Below are positions 39,251-51,700 of a stretch of DNA of 64,000 nt, piece by piece (the first letter of the stretch is position 1; every line of letters starts with the position of its first letter). The position numbers and the translations under genes were made by a program. The notes beneath the pieces were generated by a model. It was not told the origin of the DNA. It ran no database searches and was given only the letters and a program-made list of their open reading frames with translations. The DNA is from Pithys albifrons albifrons (Eukaryota; Chordata; Aves; Passeriformes; Thamnophilidae): positions 9,783,160 through 9,847,159 of the forward strand of contig NC_092465.1 in NCBI RefSeq assembly GCF_047495875.1. Direction: 5' to 3'.

Positions 39251-39349
39251 AGTCGCCCCGGGGCGCAGACAGCCCCCACAAACACTCAGAGCGTCCGGGA
39301 ATGTCCCTTTCCAAGCGCTCCCGAAGGTTTGGGACCGCTGCCCGCACTA

Positions 39350-39360
39350 AAGATGGCGGC
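39350..39360 (+). promoter_or_regulatory. YY1 motif
   Basis: aagatggcggc matches the AANATGGCGGC YY1 consensus in the orientation and setting typical of CpG-island promoters, about 250 bp upstream of the OSBPL11 start codon. Confidence 0.7.
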
Positions 39361-39369
39361 GCGGCTGAC

Positions 39370-39376
39370 CCGGAAG
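39370..39376 (+). promoter_or_regulatory. ETS/GABPA motif
   Basis: ccggaag is a perfect ETS-family core nine bases after the YY1 motif. The pairing is common at housekeeping promoters. Confidence 0.6.
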
Positions 39377-39454
39377 GGGCGGTGGGTCCGGGCGGGTGAA
39401 GGAGCGGGAGGGCGGGATCGCCCATCGCGGTGCGGCCGTGCGGGAGCCGGGGCG

Positions 39455-39497
39455 GCCCAGCCCAGCCCAGCCTAGCCCAGCCCAGCCCGGCCCAGCG
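39455..39497 (+). repeat. OSBPL11: (CCCAG)n pentanucleotide repeat in OSBPL11 5' UTR
   Basis: About eight CCCAG-like units, with one CCTAG and one CCCGG variant, lie between the promoter motifs and the start codon. The run is probably transcribed as part of the 5' UTR. Confidence 0.85.
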
Positions 39498-39599
39498 GGG
39501 CGCGGAGGTGCCGGCGGCGCCGCCATCGCAGCCCGAATGGGGCGGGCTGGCTCGGCGCGCCGGGGCCGGGGGCTCCGCTGAGGGGCGGCAGGCGCGGCC

Positions 39600-39730
39600 A
39601 TGCAGGGCGCGGACCCCGCGGCCGCCATGAGGGGGCCGGAGGGCGAGGGCAGGACGGAGCCGCCGCCACCGGCGGGGCAGAGCGGCGGCAGGAGCGGCGG
39701 CGGCCGCGGCAACAAGGGCTGGCAGTACAG
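39600..39730 (+). CDS. OSBPL11: OSBPL11 exon 1 with start codon
   Basis: Encodes [10 protein letters not shown] and a Gly/Arg/Pro-rich leader ending NKGWQY plus AG of Ser44; donor gtgggc. MQG at the start and the KGWQYS end match the human protein. A second in-frame ATG at 39627 (Met10) sits in a better context (gccgccATG) than Met1 (gcggccATGc). Met1 is preferred because the human protein also starts MQG, but initiation at Met10 cannot be excluded. Confidence 0.9.
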
Positions 39731-42700
39731 GTGGGCGTGAGGCGTGGGGAGGGCGGCGGGGCCGGGAGCTGCCCCGGGAGGGGTGGGCGGCCCCGGGAGC
39801 TGCCCCGGGAGCTGCCCCGGGCAGGGTGGGCGGCCCCGGCCCCGGCCCCGCAGCCCCGGGCAGGGACTCTCGGCCCCGCGTCCCTCTGTTCGCCCCGAGG
39901 TGCTGCCCGTGGGCGGCTCCCCTCGCCCGAACCAGCACAAAGCTTCATGGGGATGATGTGCCTTCACTCCCGCCTTTCAGATCCTCCTTCCCCCTCCGTT
40001 TAAAGTTGGTGGGGGCGCGTCGTGGCTTTCCACCCTGTCCAGGAAAGCCAAACTTTGTGCCGAGTTTTAGCTCGGTGTGCCTTCTTAAAGAACTTAATGG
40101 CAGTCTTTTTATTTTTTTGTTGGTGCTTTGTGTGCGTTGCTGATAGCAAAACTGAGTGTGTACGGAGTTTGTGTGTTATCTGGCTTGTTTGAAGAACGGC
40201 TGAGCTGAGCATAAATGGGGTGATTACTGAGACAGCAAGGACAGCAGGGAAAGCCGGAGGAGCTGAGCACGCAGCGTTAGTTTGAATTATTTACCTGTGT
40301 ATTCGAGAGATTTGGAGGGTTCCATGTAATTTTTCCTGGTGTGCTTTGTGTTTGAACAAATTCCCACTCACACGCTGGCTCTCCAAGGCATCGCTGTCCG
40401 AATGCCCGCTCCCTGGTCTCTCATCCCTGTCTGGAGTTCTGCCATGTTGCTGCTGGAAATGCTGCTGTTGACGTGAAGTTTACACACTTCTCCTTCCAGC
40501 GGAGACTCTCCAAAGCCGTCTCTGCCAGCCCAGATGGACTCGCTTGCTGTTCCCTGCGTGTGGAGACAGCAGAGCCGGAGCGAGGAGCATCTGCCTGCGC
40601 CGTGCGGGACGGAGGGACAGGGCTCGGAGAAAGGAGCACCCAGGCTGTGCAGGAACCAAGTGCCTGGTGCTTTTAATAGGGAGTGAACAGCTCGGGCATC
40701 ACTGAGAATCTGGGTCACAAGTAATTTACTTTTCTGGTGACTAAGTGCTGGAAAGAGAAGTGATTTCAGGGTGAATATTTCAGGCTGTTAAACAGGGAAG
40801 GCTCATTGTCAGATTTAGTTGTTGGCTGCCTTATCAGCTATTTCCAGTGGCTTTTAAACTTTTTTTTAACCTCTGGATTCAAGTAGAACTGAATTTTCTA
40901 ATGAAAATTGCTATTACTGTGACCAAGCACACACTTAACTGTTCGTGTGTTTCACATGTGAAGCACAGCAGTTAGTTTAGGCAATCGAAATGGAAGTATT
41001 TTATATTTTTATGTGGAATTGGAGGCATTGGAAGGGGTGAGATACCTCATTTGCCTGGGTGCCTTTTTGCTGTAGTATATTTGAGACAGTGGTCACAGGT
41101 CAGTGCTGTGCAGTGAAATTCCTCTTTTTAAAATCACCCATCCAAGTCTTTTTTTTAATTCTTTCAGTGCTGTGGCTTGTAGGATGAAAGTTGAACTGAG
41201 TGTTGGCCAGTTTGGTGGCTTGACAGCTCTAAGTGGGAACTGTCCATGTTTTTCCTTGTAGCTATCAATGTCTCATTTGAGTTGCTCTAATAATCTAGTG
41301 CAAATTAGTTTTCTTTCTTTTCTTTCTAGAATATTGTGACAAATTTAATGTACTAATTGTATTATTGTGGACACTTGAGATACCTCACTGTTAATCTCTG
41401 CTCTCTTGGGAATCAATTATTTATTCCTAAATTTGTCTCTATATCTAATTACCAACAAAATATCACCTTTCCCCCCTAGGCTCCCTAGGAAGCTCTCCTG
41501 GATGAGGTGCTGTAGCTTAGTTTTCTCTTTGTGGGTTACTTCTATACTAAAATGTGTTTGAAAAGAGAGAGACCCTTCCCTAGTGACAAATCAGTGTCTG
41601 AAATACAGGTTTTAGAAATAGATTTTCTGAGAACTTCTGGTGGAAGTTTGATCTTCAGCTTTTCTAGCAGAGAGTGTGAACAATGTCTGGTCACACAGCT
41701 TGGTAGAAGTGGGTCCTGAAGTCCTTGCTTTGCATAGCCTGGGCCTGGCCCAGCAGTTTCTCTCTCTACTCAGTGAAGCATCTTGTCAAACAGCTGTGGC
41801 ATAGTTGTCAGACAAATGGGACAACATGTACTTGATACTTTAATGCTCCAAATGACGAATCGAGACTATGGAGAAAAAATAAACCTACAGCAGTGCTGGA
41901 ACCTGAAATAGTGGAAACTGAGTGTCTCAGAGGTGGCAAGTCTCACATCCTGAGCATAGAGTGAATGTCTAGGAAATAAGAAAGTAACAGAAAGTCTAAC
42001 TTTGTTTTTTTAGGAAGATTTTTAAATAGCTCTGATAGAATCAGATCAAATATCACAGTGGAGAAGAGACAGGAAGAGACTGCCAGACACTTGGGGTGAT
42101 GTGGAGATAGAGCTGAATCTCCCATGAGACTTCTGTTTGCAGCCTGGGCACTGGTGAGTTCAGGCAGTCAGTACAGCAGTGCCTCTAATGAAAGGTGTAA
42201 GGGCTTGGTTTCTTTAGAGGACAGGAAGATACTTTTTTTTTGACTTAGCAGAAGTTGAGTTCTTGAGAAACTGCTCCTTTAGCCATCTCACAGGAAATGA
42301 TCTTGTTCTCTTGAGAATATATGATGAGGATGAGAGTGTGTCTGAAAACAACTAACCCTCGGCTGCATTTTCCTCAGTGGGGTCAGGAGCAGCCTGAATG
42401 TTAACTTGCATTTGGGTAGATAAAGGGAGCCTGAGAGGCTGCACTTCTAAACTGTTTAACCCTGTTTTCATTTAGAGAAACAGTTACCAGGAGGTGAGAC
42501 TTCTGAATAATTTCAAATTATTAAAAGATAACTTGATAAAGTAATTTAAGATTATAATATTTTCTTTATTTTCAGTAGTAACCAAGCTGGGAAGTAAATA
42601 TAGTCTTACCCATAAAAATAATGATTTGCATTCAGCAGGTCTGCCTTAAGTCTTGACCATCTTCATTTGGTTTTTGCCTTGCTGTAGGTTAAATGAACAA

Positions 42701-45700
42701 GAGTAGTTTCAAAACAGTGAGAGAAAGGTGACAGGTTTGACAGGTATGTCTACACTAAGTGATTTATAGTCATTCAAATAACATAAAAAATTTCTCAAAC
42801 AGAAAGCAGAATCTCTGTCTATGAGCTGAATGGAGAGCTGATCAGAACATGTGCCAGCGAAGTGTAACAAGTCCTGTCAGCCTGGCTCAAGGGGCTTTGA
42901 GATAATTTTGAGGGAATTGACTTGCAATTACTGGTTCTCATTTATCTACAAAATGAGAAGTTCAAAGTGCTGTGGTTGACTAGAGAAACAAGATTGTCTT
43001 TCCCAGTTGGAGACATGTTAATGTGCTGTCCTCTTAGGTTTTTCTTAGCAGTTCTGCTTTCAGATACATAAATCAATTCAGCTGCTGTTAAAAGGATTCC
43101 CAGCATTTTTTCTCTTGCTGGTAGAAATACATGTAAGATGTTCATGGATTTCCCAAATGATTGCTGTTTTTGAAGCTTACAAGTTATATTTCAAAACCTA
43201 TTTGCTTTTCTGTTCTGTGTGTGTTTTTGTAGATAGCTGCCTTTGTTCCTTATTTCAGAAGTGGTTTTAGCATCTGCTGACTATGGATTTAGCCACATAT
43301 AGGTATAAAATGCCACAGGTGTGTCTTGCTATTTTTTAAAGAAAGGAAGTTAACTTCAGTTGGCTGTTCCTGAATGTCACTTAAGTGCTGCACCAGGGTT
43401 ATTTACAGCTGTCAGTGTAGAAAGCCATTTGGATGAAAGCAGCTTCAAGGACTAAACTTCCTAGACTGACAGTACTTTTTATTAGTTGGTGGGGTTTTTT
43501 TGTTTGGGTTTTTTTCTTGCCGGGGGTGAAAATGGTCAGTAAGAGGATTCCTCATGCTGGGTGGTTTCTGCTTGTCCTTAATTGGGTTATCAAGTTAAGG
43601 CAGAATTCTCTTGTAAAATTACTCCATTGGGCTTTGTGCTGCAGTAAGAGACAGTAAGAGCAGAGAAAGAGTATTGACAAAAGAGTGAGACTAATTTGTT
43701 TTGCAATGAATGCAAATGGATGACATTAAACTAGTGAAATGGTCTCCAGTCTTCTTTTAAGGGCTTTGTTTTGCAGTTGATACTATGAAAGCAGTATTCA
43801 TAAATTCTAAAAAAAGGGAGTAAACAATTACTGACCTTAATTCAATCTTCTCTGTTTGAGCAGGTCAGCATGTGATGGTGTAACAGAACTGGTAATTGGA
43901 ACACCTGAATATATTTTAATTCTGCATTTTGAGATGATCATGGACACTTCTGCATAAAGTGAAATATGAACTATGAAATAAATATGAAATGTGTTTTAAG
44001 GGCAATGCTTTTTTCTGAGCTTGATCCCACTGACCTTCAAGGATGACTGACAATACTTTGCACTTGAACACATACAAGCAAAGTGTGTGAAACTGAGCTA
44101 GACTGTGGAAGTGTTTGATTTTTATTCAAGTTATCTTGCCAAAATGATCTAATTAGTAGTAATAAAGGGTAGTGTCTTGAAACTGATACAGGCTTGAGTG
44201 GATGTTGATAAGGATCCTTTGTATGCGGGGGTGTCACTGATGTCTGTTGCAAGAAGAGGTGTTGAGTGTTCCTAATTTCTGTGTGTTCTTGGTGACTTCC
44301 ACGACTGTTTGATCTTGGGAGGGCAAACTTCACCTGTTTGGCCCTTAAAGCCGAAACCAGATGGTTAGAAATAGATACAAGAGGTAATGGCAGCACAGCT
44401 GCAACACACTGTTGCAAACCTCTCCCTTGCTGGTCCTCTGCTCTTGTCCGGGCATCAAATTCTTGCTTAGGCTGCAGCAGAGTGTGTGAACTGACTTAAT
44501 TAACTCTCTCCTGAGAGCAGGCCAGAATTTAAGTTAAAGTCTGTATCACTTGATAAGTAGATGAAAAGTGAAACCTTCCAAACCTCCATGTAAATGTTAG
44601 TGTCATACTGGGACAGTTCTCTCTATGCTGGTTCTCCTAGTCCTTCCTTTTTATTACCCTTGTTCTGTGTTTTCTTTTGCACTGCTTGAAACAAAATTCT
44701 TTGGGATCCTACATGGAATTTGTGTATATTTGCTGTAATCAGTAACTGTAAACCCCCTCCTTGTGGTGCACAGCTGCAGAGAGAGACTGTGATTTTGTGG
44801 TGTCATCTCCCAGGTGGGAGGTCTGGCAAGGGCTGCTCCTGTTTTGTTGACTTTCCCCTGCCTTTGCAGCCCACCCCACTTCCTCAGTGTCCTGCTGTCC
44901 TAAGAACCTGTTGGTGTGGTCACATTGAGGTGCAGTTGCCAAGGGAGGTGGCATTTGTGCTGGCATCTTTTTTGGATTGGCTGGTAGCTCTGATGTCAAG
45001 CCTGTGACAAAGTGAGCCCTGATCTTCCTTGCTTCTGTTTCTGATGGTCTGTGGAGATGTCTCAGTACTGCTTTCAGAAAGCCCAGTCTGCTCACACTGA
45101 CTTGTTGCTGGCCTTTTGCAATGTGGTTCTGACTGCTGAAAAGATTTTCTCAAGTGGTTGCTGTGAATTTCAGAATTTCTTTCTGCAATTTTATGTGTTC
45201 CTTTTTATTACTAAAAATTAGATTATGACTGCTCTCACACTTGTTTGGTATGCTGAAGGGAACTGGCTGAAAAACCTGGTGCTTGAATATCTTTATCCTC
45301 ATTTGACTCTTTGCTTAAAGAGTAAACCATACTTACAACACCAATTTAGAAATGCTGCACTTTGAATAATTTGCTCATTAGAATAGGCAAGAAGCTGATA
45401 TTTAAGATGATCACCAGATCTCAGGATCCATTCTGTATTATTGAAATGTTCAGGTCATCTTTTATCAAGCTGATTTTATAGTTGCTGAAGCCGCAGGCAC
45501 TTCTCAAAAGACAAGGGAGCCATTCATGTTCACACGTGTATTTAAAATTGGAACAATGGGGTGGGAGTGGATAGAAGCTCACATTTGTTATAAATTAAGA
45601 GAAGGAAATCTTGGTGAGAGAGGTGGTAAGTGGATGGAGTTGAGGAAGCAGGTTTGGGTGATTAAACAGGAGCTTCATGTTGATTGATGAACCTGAGCCC

Positions 45701-48700
45701 AGTTCCTGAACCAGGTGACAAAGTGGGTTTCCTTCTCTGGCCCTGTGGCTCCTCAGTGAGCAACTCCCAAGAGGAGTGTCCCTCTCCTGCTTCTGAGAGT
45801 GTTCCTCTGTTGGATGGGCAGGGGTGTCATATGGGAGAGCTGGTTCTGGCATCACAGCGTGCTTGTGTTCATGCTGGGAGTTCATTTAGAGTTCAAATTA
45901 AGCTAAACTGAAGATTTTGGAGCTAAACTGAGGTGCTGGAGTGGGTCCAGAGAAGAGCAACAAGGCTGGTGAAGGAAGTGGAGCACAGGTCCTATGGGGA
46001 GAGGCTGAGGGAGCTGGGGTTGTTTAGCGTGGAGAAGAGGAGGCTCAGAGGTGACCTCATCACTGTCTAGAACTCCCTGAAGGGAAGTTCTGGCCAGGTT
46101 GGGGCTGGTCTCTTCTCCCAGGCACTCAGCAATAGGACAAGGGGGCACGGGCTCAAGCTCTGCCAGGGGAAATTTAAGTTGGATATCAGGAAAAAAATTC
46201 TTTCCAGAGAGAGTAATCAGACATTGGAATGGGCTGCCCAGAGAGGTGGTGGATTCACCATCCCTGGAGGTTTTTAAACTGAGATGGGACGTGGCACTGA
46301 GTGCCATGATCTGGTAAAGGAACTGGAGTTGGACCAAGGGTTGGACTTGATGATCTCGGAGGTCTTTTCTAACCCAATCAATTCTTTGTTTCTATGTTTC
46401 TGTGCCCAAACTTTTGAGTGGCTTCTAAATGTCAAATAATTTGTGCTTTCCATGGAATAGATTTCTTCAGGAGTAATGCCTGTTACAAATATTAATCCTT
46501 CACTAAGTGCAAGAGTATTTTTCAAATTCACCTTTTCTATAATTATGTACCAGAGACTTAATTAAAAGTGTCTACAACGTTAACATCCTACTTTGCCACA
46601 CACATTCTCTCCCCAGAGAGAAGATGAAAAACAAACTGCATGTGCCTGATCTAATCACATTGCTTAATGTAGGAGCAGAAAGCACCAGCTGCTGCTGTTG
46701 GGTTATCCTGGGGTGGTTTGTATGCTGTACTCATTGGACTGTGAAAATTAAGGCACAAGTGCAATGACTCCTGTTTACTTAATTTTGCCTTGACATGTCC
46801 TCTGATGAGTTCTCATAGGGAATTGCTGCCTGCTGGCAATGCTGCCAGACAACTTTCTTTTCAGGGTGCTTGCAAAGCTTGTATGATTTCAAATGTTCTG
46901 CTCAAGATCTGCTGGGCAGAACTGTAGGGTGCTGTGTTAGGGAACTGGTCTCTGACCCTGGCTCTGACTTTCTCTGTGGTGTTAATCATGCATTATGAAA
47001 ACTGCTTTTCGCCTGTGATCACTATCTGTGTCCTCTTTTTCCCGGATGCCTAGTTTGGAACAGTTGGCTCTGATTTTGGAAAACTTTGAAAGGGTCGTGG
47101 CTGCAGCTGAAACCAGCAAAAGCCGTAATTTGAATGTATGAATAAAACAAAAATTGGGCTGCAACTGTCTCAAAGTTAGGCTGAAAATTCACTGTCCCTC
47201 AGTTCTCTGTATGCAAAATGGGATGGTAATGTTTTCATCCTTTTATTGTTCAGGATATGACTCCTTTGATGGCAAGCACAGCAGAAGAAAACCACAAGAA
47301 AACTCTGTAGTGCATGACAAATGAATAATACCTGATACTCATTGCCTGATGAAAAGGGGCACTTTGGAATAACCCTTTGTCTGAGAATCACTGTCCACTT
47401 AAAGCACTGTACAAAGAAGTAGTCCTGCTGTATTTATGTATTGCCATAATCATAGATGATTAACACATGTTTTCTTAATTAGTCTTTAAACTTTTGTAGT
47501 ATCTTATGCCTCAATTTAAATGTAGGAGTATCTTTGTTTAAATTCTCTGTGTCCAAGAATTACAGCATAATTTGAGTTGAGAGGGGCCTCTCAGAAATCT
47601 CTAATCCAGCCTCCTACTCAAAGCTGGCCTGGCTTCAAAGTTAGAAGGTGTCATTCAGGCCTGCCCTTTGAGTTTTAACCATCTCCAAGGATGGAGATGT
47701 CACAACCTTTCTGGGCTCCTGGGCCAGGGCTTACTCCTCCTCACTGTGAAGAATTTTTCCTTGTGTCAAACATGGCAATTTTTTTGCTGCAGGTTGAGGT
47801 CACTTGCCCTTCTGCTGTGCATCTCTGAAAAGAGTCTGTCTCAGTCTTCTCCATGTGTAGGGGAGACAAAGATGAGATTCCCCCTCAGGCTTCCCTGCTT
47901 CTGAGGAGGCTTAGCACACCCAGGTGCCTCAGCCCTCTTGTCTGGTGTGGCATCCTCTGCTTGCACTGACCCACAGGTTGGTCTGCCCCAGGCACAAGGC
48001 TTTGCATTGTTTCCCTCAGAGCTCAGGTGGTCTTGTTCAGCCTCTTCCTCTGGACAACTGGGGTCCTCTGGAAAAGCAGCCCAACCCTACTGCACCCTGA
48101 CTGCTGCCCTAGGCTGAACAGGGCACACATGGTCCATTGGACAACTAGGAGGGATATAGTTGTGCTGGCCCCTGAAATGCACCACTTGTAACTGTTTGCC
48201 AGCTGGACTTCACAGTATTGGTATTTCTTCTTGTGTCTTGTGCTTCACATACATTTTTGCCTGTATTTTTGGATATTTAGATAACATTAATTGACAGCAG
48301 TCAAGTAAGTGCACAATTGTGTGCCTGAAAGGTGGTAATAGATTGTTATCCTCAGTGTTTAGTCTGAAATGTCTCAAAAATCTGAGGTAGCTGATCAGTG
48401 TAGTAACTTCCATTTCAATGTTATTGCTGCAGAGTCCATGATGGCCGTGTGTACTTGTTAACATAATCTTTTCAAAGTCATAATCACAAACACATCTCAA
48501 ACCTGCAAAGGCATACTTGTGTATTTCTGATAGGATAAGAGCTACTAGACTGGAAGCGGAGCAAAATACCGTGGCATGGAATGTGTACTAAGCTGAACCA
48601 TGTTGGACTGTGCCTAAGAGTAACTAAGCAATGCAGAGGTTTCCTCCACCAGTTTCTGTGGATGGTGCTTACCAGGATCCAGTGCTTTCTGAGGTGTCAT

Positions 48701-51700
48701 AGGTAGCAGATTGCCCAAAACTGCCAAGATGTTCGTCCATCAGTTTTTGCCTTGTCTCTGTTATGTCAGTGCTGTTCAATGGGCAGAGCAGCTTTGAGCT
48801 CACTGCTTGAGCTTTCTGAAACCAGACTTAAGGTGAAAGTTTTGAGTCTTGTAACAATAATATGTGAAACTGTGCCTTACGTTGTGCTGATGTAAACTGG
48901 TCATGTAAATGGTAGCAAAGGTTCAGGCAAGAATCGTTTGCCAGAGGTATTAACTGGGTAGTTCAGACCTTTTGAGTTGCCTGTTTTTTGTATGCTCCAG
49001 TTCTAAAATGTTGGCTAAAACTGTAGTTATTTTTTCCAGTGATATCATTGCAGAAAAATCTGCAGGGTTGGCTACTGGCTCTTGGGTCCACCTTCAGTTC
49101 TGTTCTGCTGACGCAAATCCACAAATAAATTGTATGTGAGTGGAGTTCTTGCTGACTTGAGGAGTTCATCTATGTGTGAGACAAATTGCTTAGCTGAATC
49201 TTGCTGCAATTTTTTCCAGGCAGCTGTATTGTGAGAGCTAAAGAGCTCTGTAAATTATGAAGTAGTTAAATAATGAGTTTTACAGTTGTCCAGTGAGACA
49301 GTGTTTAACTACTTATTATTTAAATATTATCTGTTTTCTTTTTTCCCCTTGCTATCCTGTAAAAGCATTACATTTGTATATAATTGACCATTAATGCACA
49401 AAAGAGGAGAGTCAAATGCAAGTTTAGTTAAGATCATTAAAAAAAACCAAAAACCCTGTAAGTTTCATTTAACATTCCCTTTGAGATGGGTATTGGTAGA
49501 ACTTGAGGTGCAAACACAACTGCTGTGTTAATAGCAGGGGTTGGGGAGTCTGGGTCATGGGAGAGCCCCTTTATCCTTTGGTAGGAAGCCTGGGCTGTGC
49601 CATGCTGGGCTCGTGGACAGCTGATGGCTCTGCTGCATTCTGTCTTCCTGACAAGCCTGCAGTGCCCTTCATTGCGTTTCTGTTCTCCCAGGGATTTACA
49701 GGAGTTTGTGTTAAGATCAGTTTTTATATCTAACGAGGATGTGTTTGTTGCTGGCACATTTGCAGCCAAGCGGTGCTCTGAAGCATCCCCAGGGTCTAGT
49801 GTTGATGTTCTTGTGATAGTGTTGGACCTCTTTTCCTTGCACTTGTTCTTGGTTTCTAAATTTATAATTGAATAGTCAAACACATGAGCTGAAGAGCAGG
49901 AGCTTTGCTGCCACTTAACGGTTCACTGTAGGGCACTGCTGACGAGTTGCACAGCAAGGGTAGTTTTCTTTCTTCCAAAAGCTGTTTGGAAAAGCAGAGG
50001 TAATTTATTGATGTAGGTACTCTGTAAGGAACTGATGCTTCTGCCTTACCTCGTTGGGTGTGGTGGGGAACCTGCTCTTGCACCATCGAGCTGTGGGTCT
50101 GCAGTGTGCTTAACTTAGTAGTGGTTTCTTGGGAGCAAGTGATCTTTGCAGTTGCAGAAGTATGCCCAAAGTGTCTATTGCTGACATAGTTGTTTGGGGT
50201 TTTTTTCTCCTTTTTATTCTCCCCTACACTTCCCTTCTGTGTAGGGAAAAGGAGAATCAGTGCATTGTAGACAGCACTTTGCAGTGCTCAGTGAGGAAGA
50301 AGTAAAGCTGTTGCCAAAAATGGGCCTGTGTGGACATGGGGATGAACAAGTTCAGTGAAATAGGTTACTGCTTTTTCCAAAATGTAGGGTCAGAATTACT
50401 CACTGGTTTGCACTCTTACAATCCCAATTTCTTTCTTTTCTTTTCTTTGTGCTTTGCTAGCTTTTAAGTTGAAGGTGGTGCCTTTCACCAGGGTTTTACA
50501 TTTTGCTGTGAGCTCCGTAGAAAGGAGCATCTTCCCTCAGCCAGGGTCCGAAGGCATTGTGATAACAGTGATGGCGGCAGCTCTGGAGGCTGGATCCCCC
50601 TTCAAGAGCCCTCCCTGACATCTGCGTGTGCTCCAGACTCCTGGCCATCCTTCATGCTGGAAGCAAATCCACAGATACTCAACTGCCACTTGAACTCAGG
50701 CCTTATGCAAGTCTGTGGGGAAGCCTTTGGCTGCTGCCTTTGCTCTTCAGGCAGCTGTTGGCTCTTCAGGGACTTGGCTGCTCAAAGTATCCCACGTGGT
50801 GGTGTCTTGTTCCCAGCAAAATTAAGATCATCTGAAGGGTAGTCTTGGAACTATAATCACTTTCCAGATGGGTGTAATTTTGTGCCACTGCTTGCAGTGG
50901 TTTGTTTGTGTGGGGCTTTCAGGGAGACCTACATATGAGGGGGGGCGGTCCCATGATGTAAAGGAGAGCACTCTGGACTCTGAATCCCAAGGACCTTAGT
51001 TTGAGTCTCAGTGGGACCGTCCCCTGGCAGTAAATGCCTCCTTGCCATCCCATCCCGTCAGATCTCGGATGCTCAGCAGGGCCAGCCCCGATCAGTACCG
51101 GGTGCTGTGACAGTCCCGAGGACTTCACTGTCACTGTCCAAGCTCACTCGGCTGTGGCAGATGGACCTTAGGACTGAAACGGTGGGGTCAGTTCTGTGCA
51201 TGCTGTGCCTCACCTAACACATCCACTGTGCAAGCTGGAAGGGCACGTGGGGAGAGCCCTTCCCAAACCTGTGTTCGTGAAGCCTGGCCATACATACACA
51301 TATGAGGGGTATGAAAAAAGTGTGGAGTATCCTTCTGCATTACTGTTTCTTCTCAGAGAAAATGTTGGCCCAGCACGTGTCAGGTGTGGGCCTGAGTGTC
51401 TTGGCAGAAGCTTCTGAAAGACGTCATTGTGGGAGTTCTGTTCCTCAGTATCTGTTCAAGGCTTGGGTGCTGCTCGTAAACAGGATACAGGGGAATTGGG
51501 CCTGTCACTATCTTGTTTCTCCCCCAGGACAAGAGACCACCCTGCAAGGCACTGACAGCTGCTACAACATAAGAGTCATGCTAGAAAAGGACAAATAAAA
51601 CTGGAAAAGGATAGATAAGCTAACAATGATCCTTTGTGAATCTTTTATTCCTGTTGTATTTACTAAACGTGCAGATATGTAGAAATCTGGCTTGTGGCAA

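Larger units (their letters stand above)
39300..39950 (+). promoter_or_regulatory. OSBPL11: CpG island promoter of OSBPL11
   Basis: A dense CpG block covers the probable transcription start, 5' UTR, exon 1 and start of intron 1. Two clear core-promoter motifs lie close together: aagatggcggc (39350-39360, YY1 consensus, usually just downstream of the start site) and ccggaag (39370-39376, ETS/GABPA consensus). No TATA box is seen. Transcription probably starts near 39.33-39.35 kb (inferred). Confidence 0.75.
50943..51297 (+). mobile_element. Composite tRNA-Gln/5S-like SINE-type retroposon
   Basis: A ~355 bp block bounded by perfect 12-bp direct repeats. Order: tRNA-Gln-like head (50947-51019) starting four bases after the left duplication, a short linker, a 5S-rRNA-like segment (51054-51108), a unique body (51109 to about 51285), and a short catacatac tail directly before the right duplication. 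A 5'-terminal RNA polymerase III-type head, target duplications and a short simple tail are the defining layout of a SINE. The tail is neither poly(A) (L1 type) nor the CR1 octamer, which would fit mobilisation by an RTE-type LINE (inference). I do not recognise the family. Confidence 0.65.

Noticed and set aside
39243..39967. Long minus-strand frames (up to 231 codons) opposite OSBPL11 exon 1
   Set aside because: Composition artefact of the second CpG island; low-complexity Pro/Ala/Arg text with no recognisable domain.
43433..43657. Small hydrophobic ORF (74 codons)
   Set aside because: Chance frame in a T-rich part of OSBPL11 intron 1; nothing conserved.
50947..51019. Functional tRNA-Gln gene
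   Set aside because: Mismatches in the anticodon and T stems, an altered box B, and its place at the edge of a target-duplicated insertion argue for a retroposon head.
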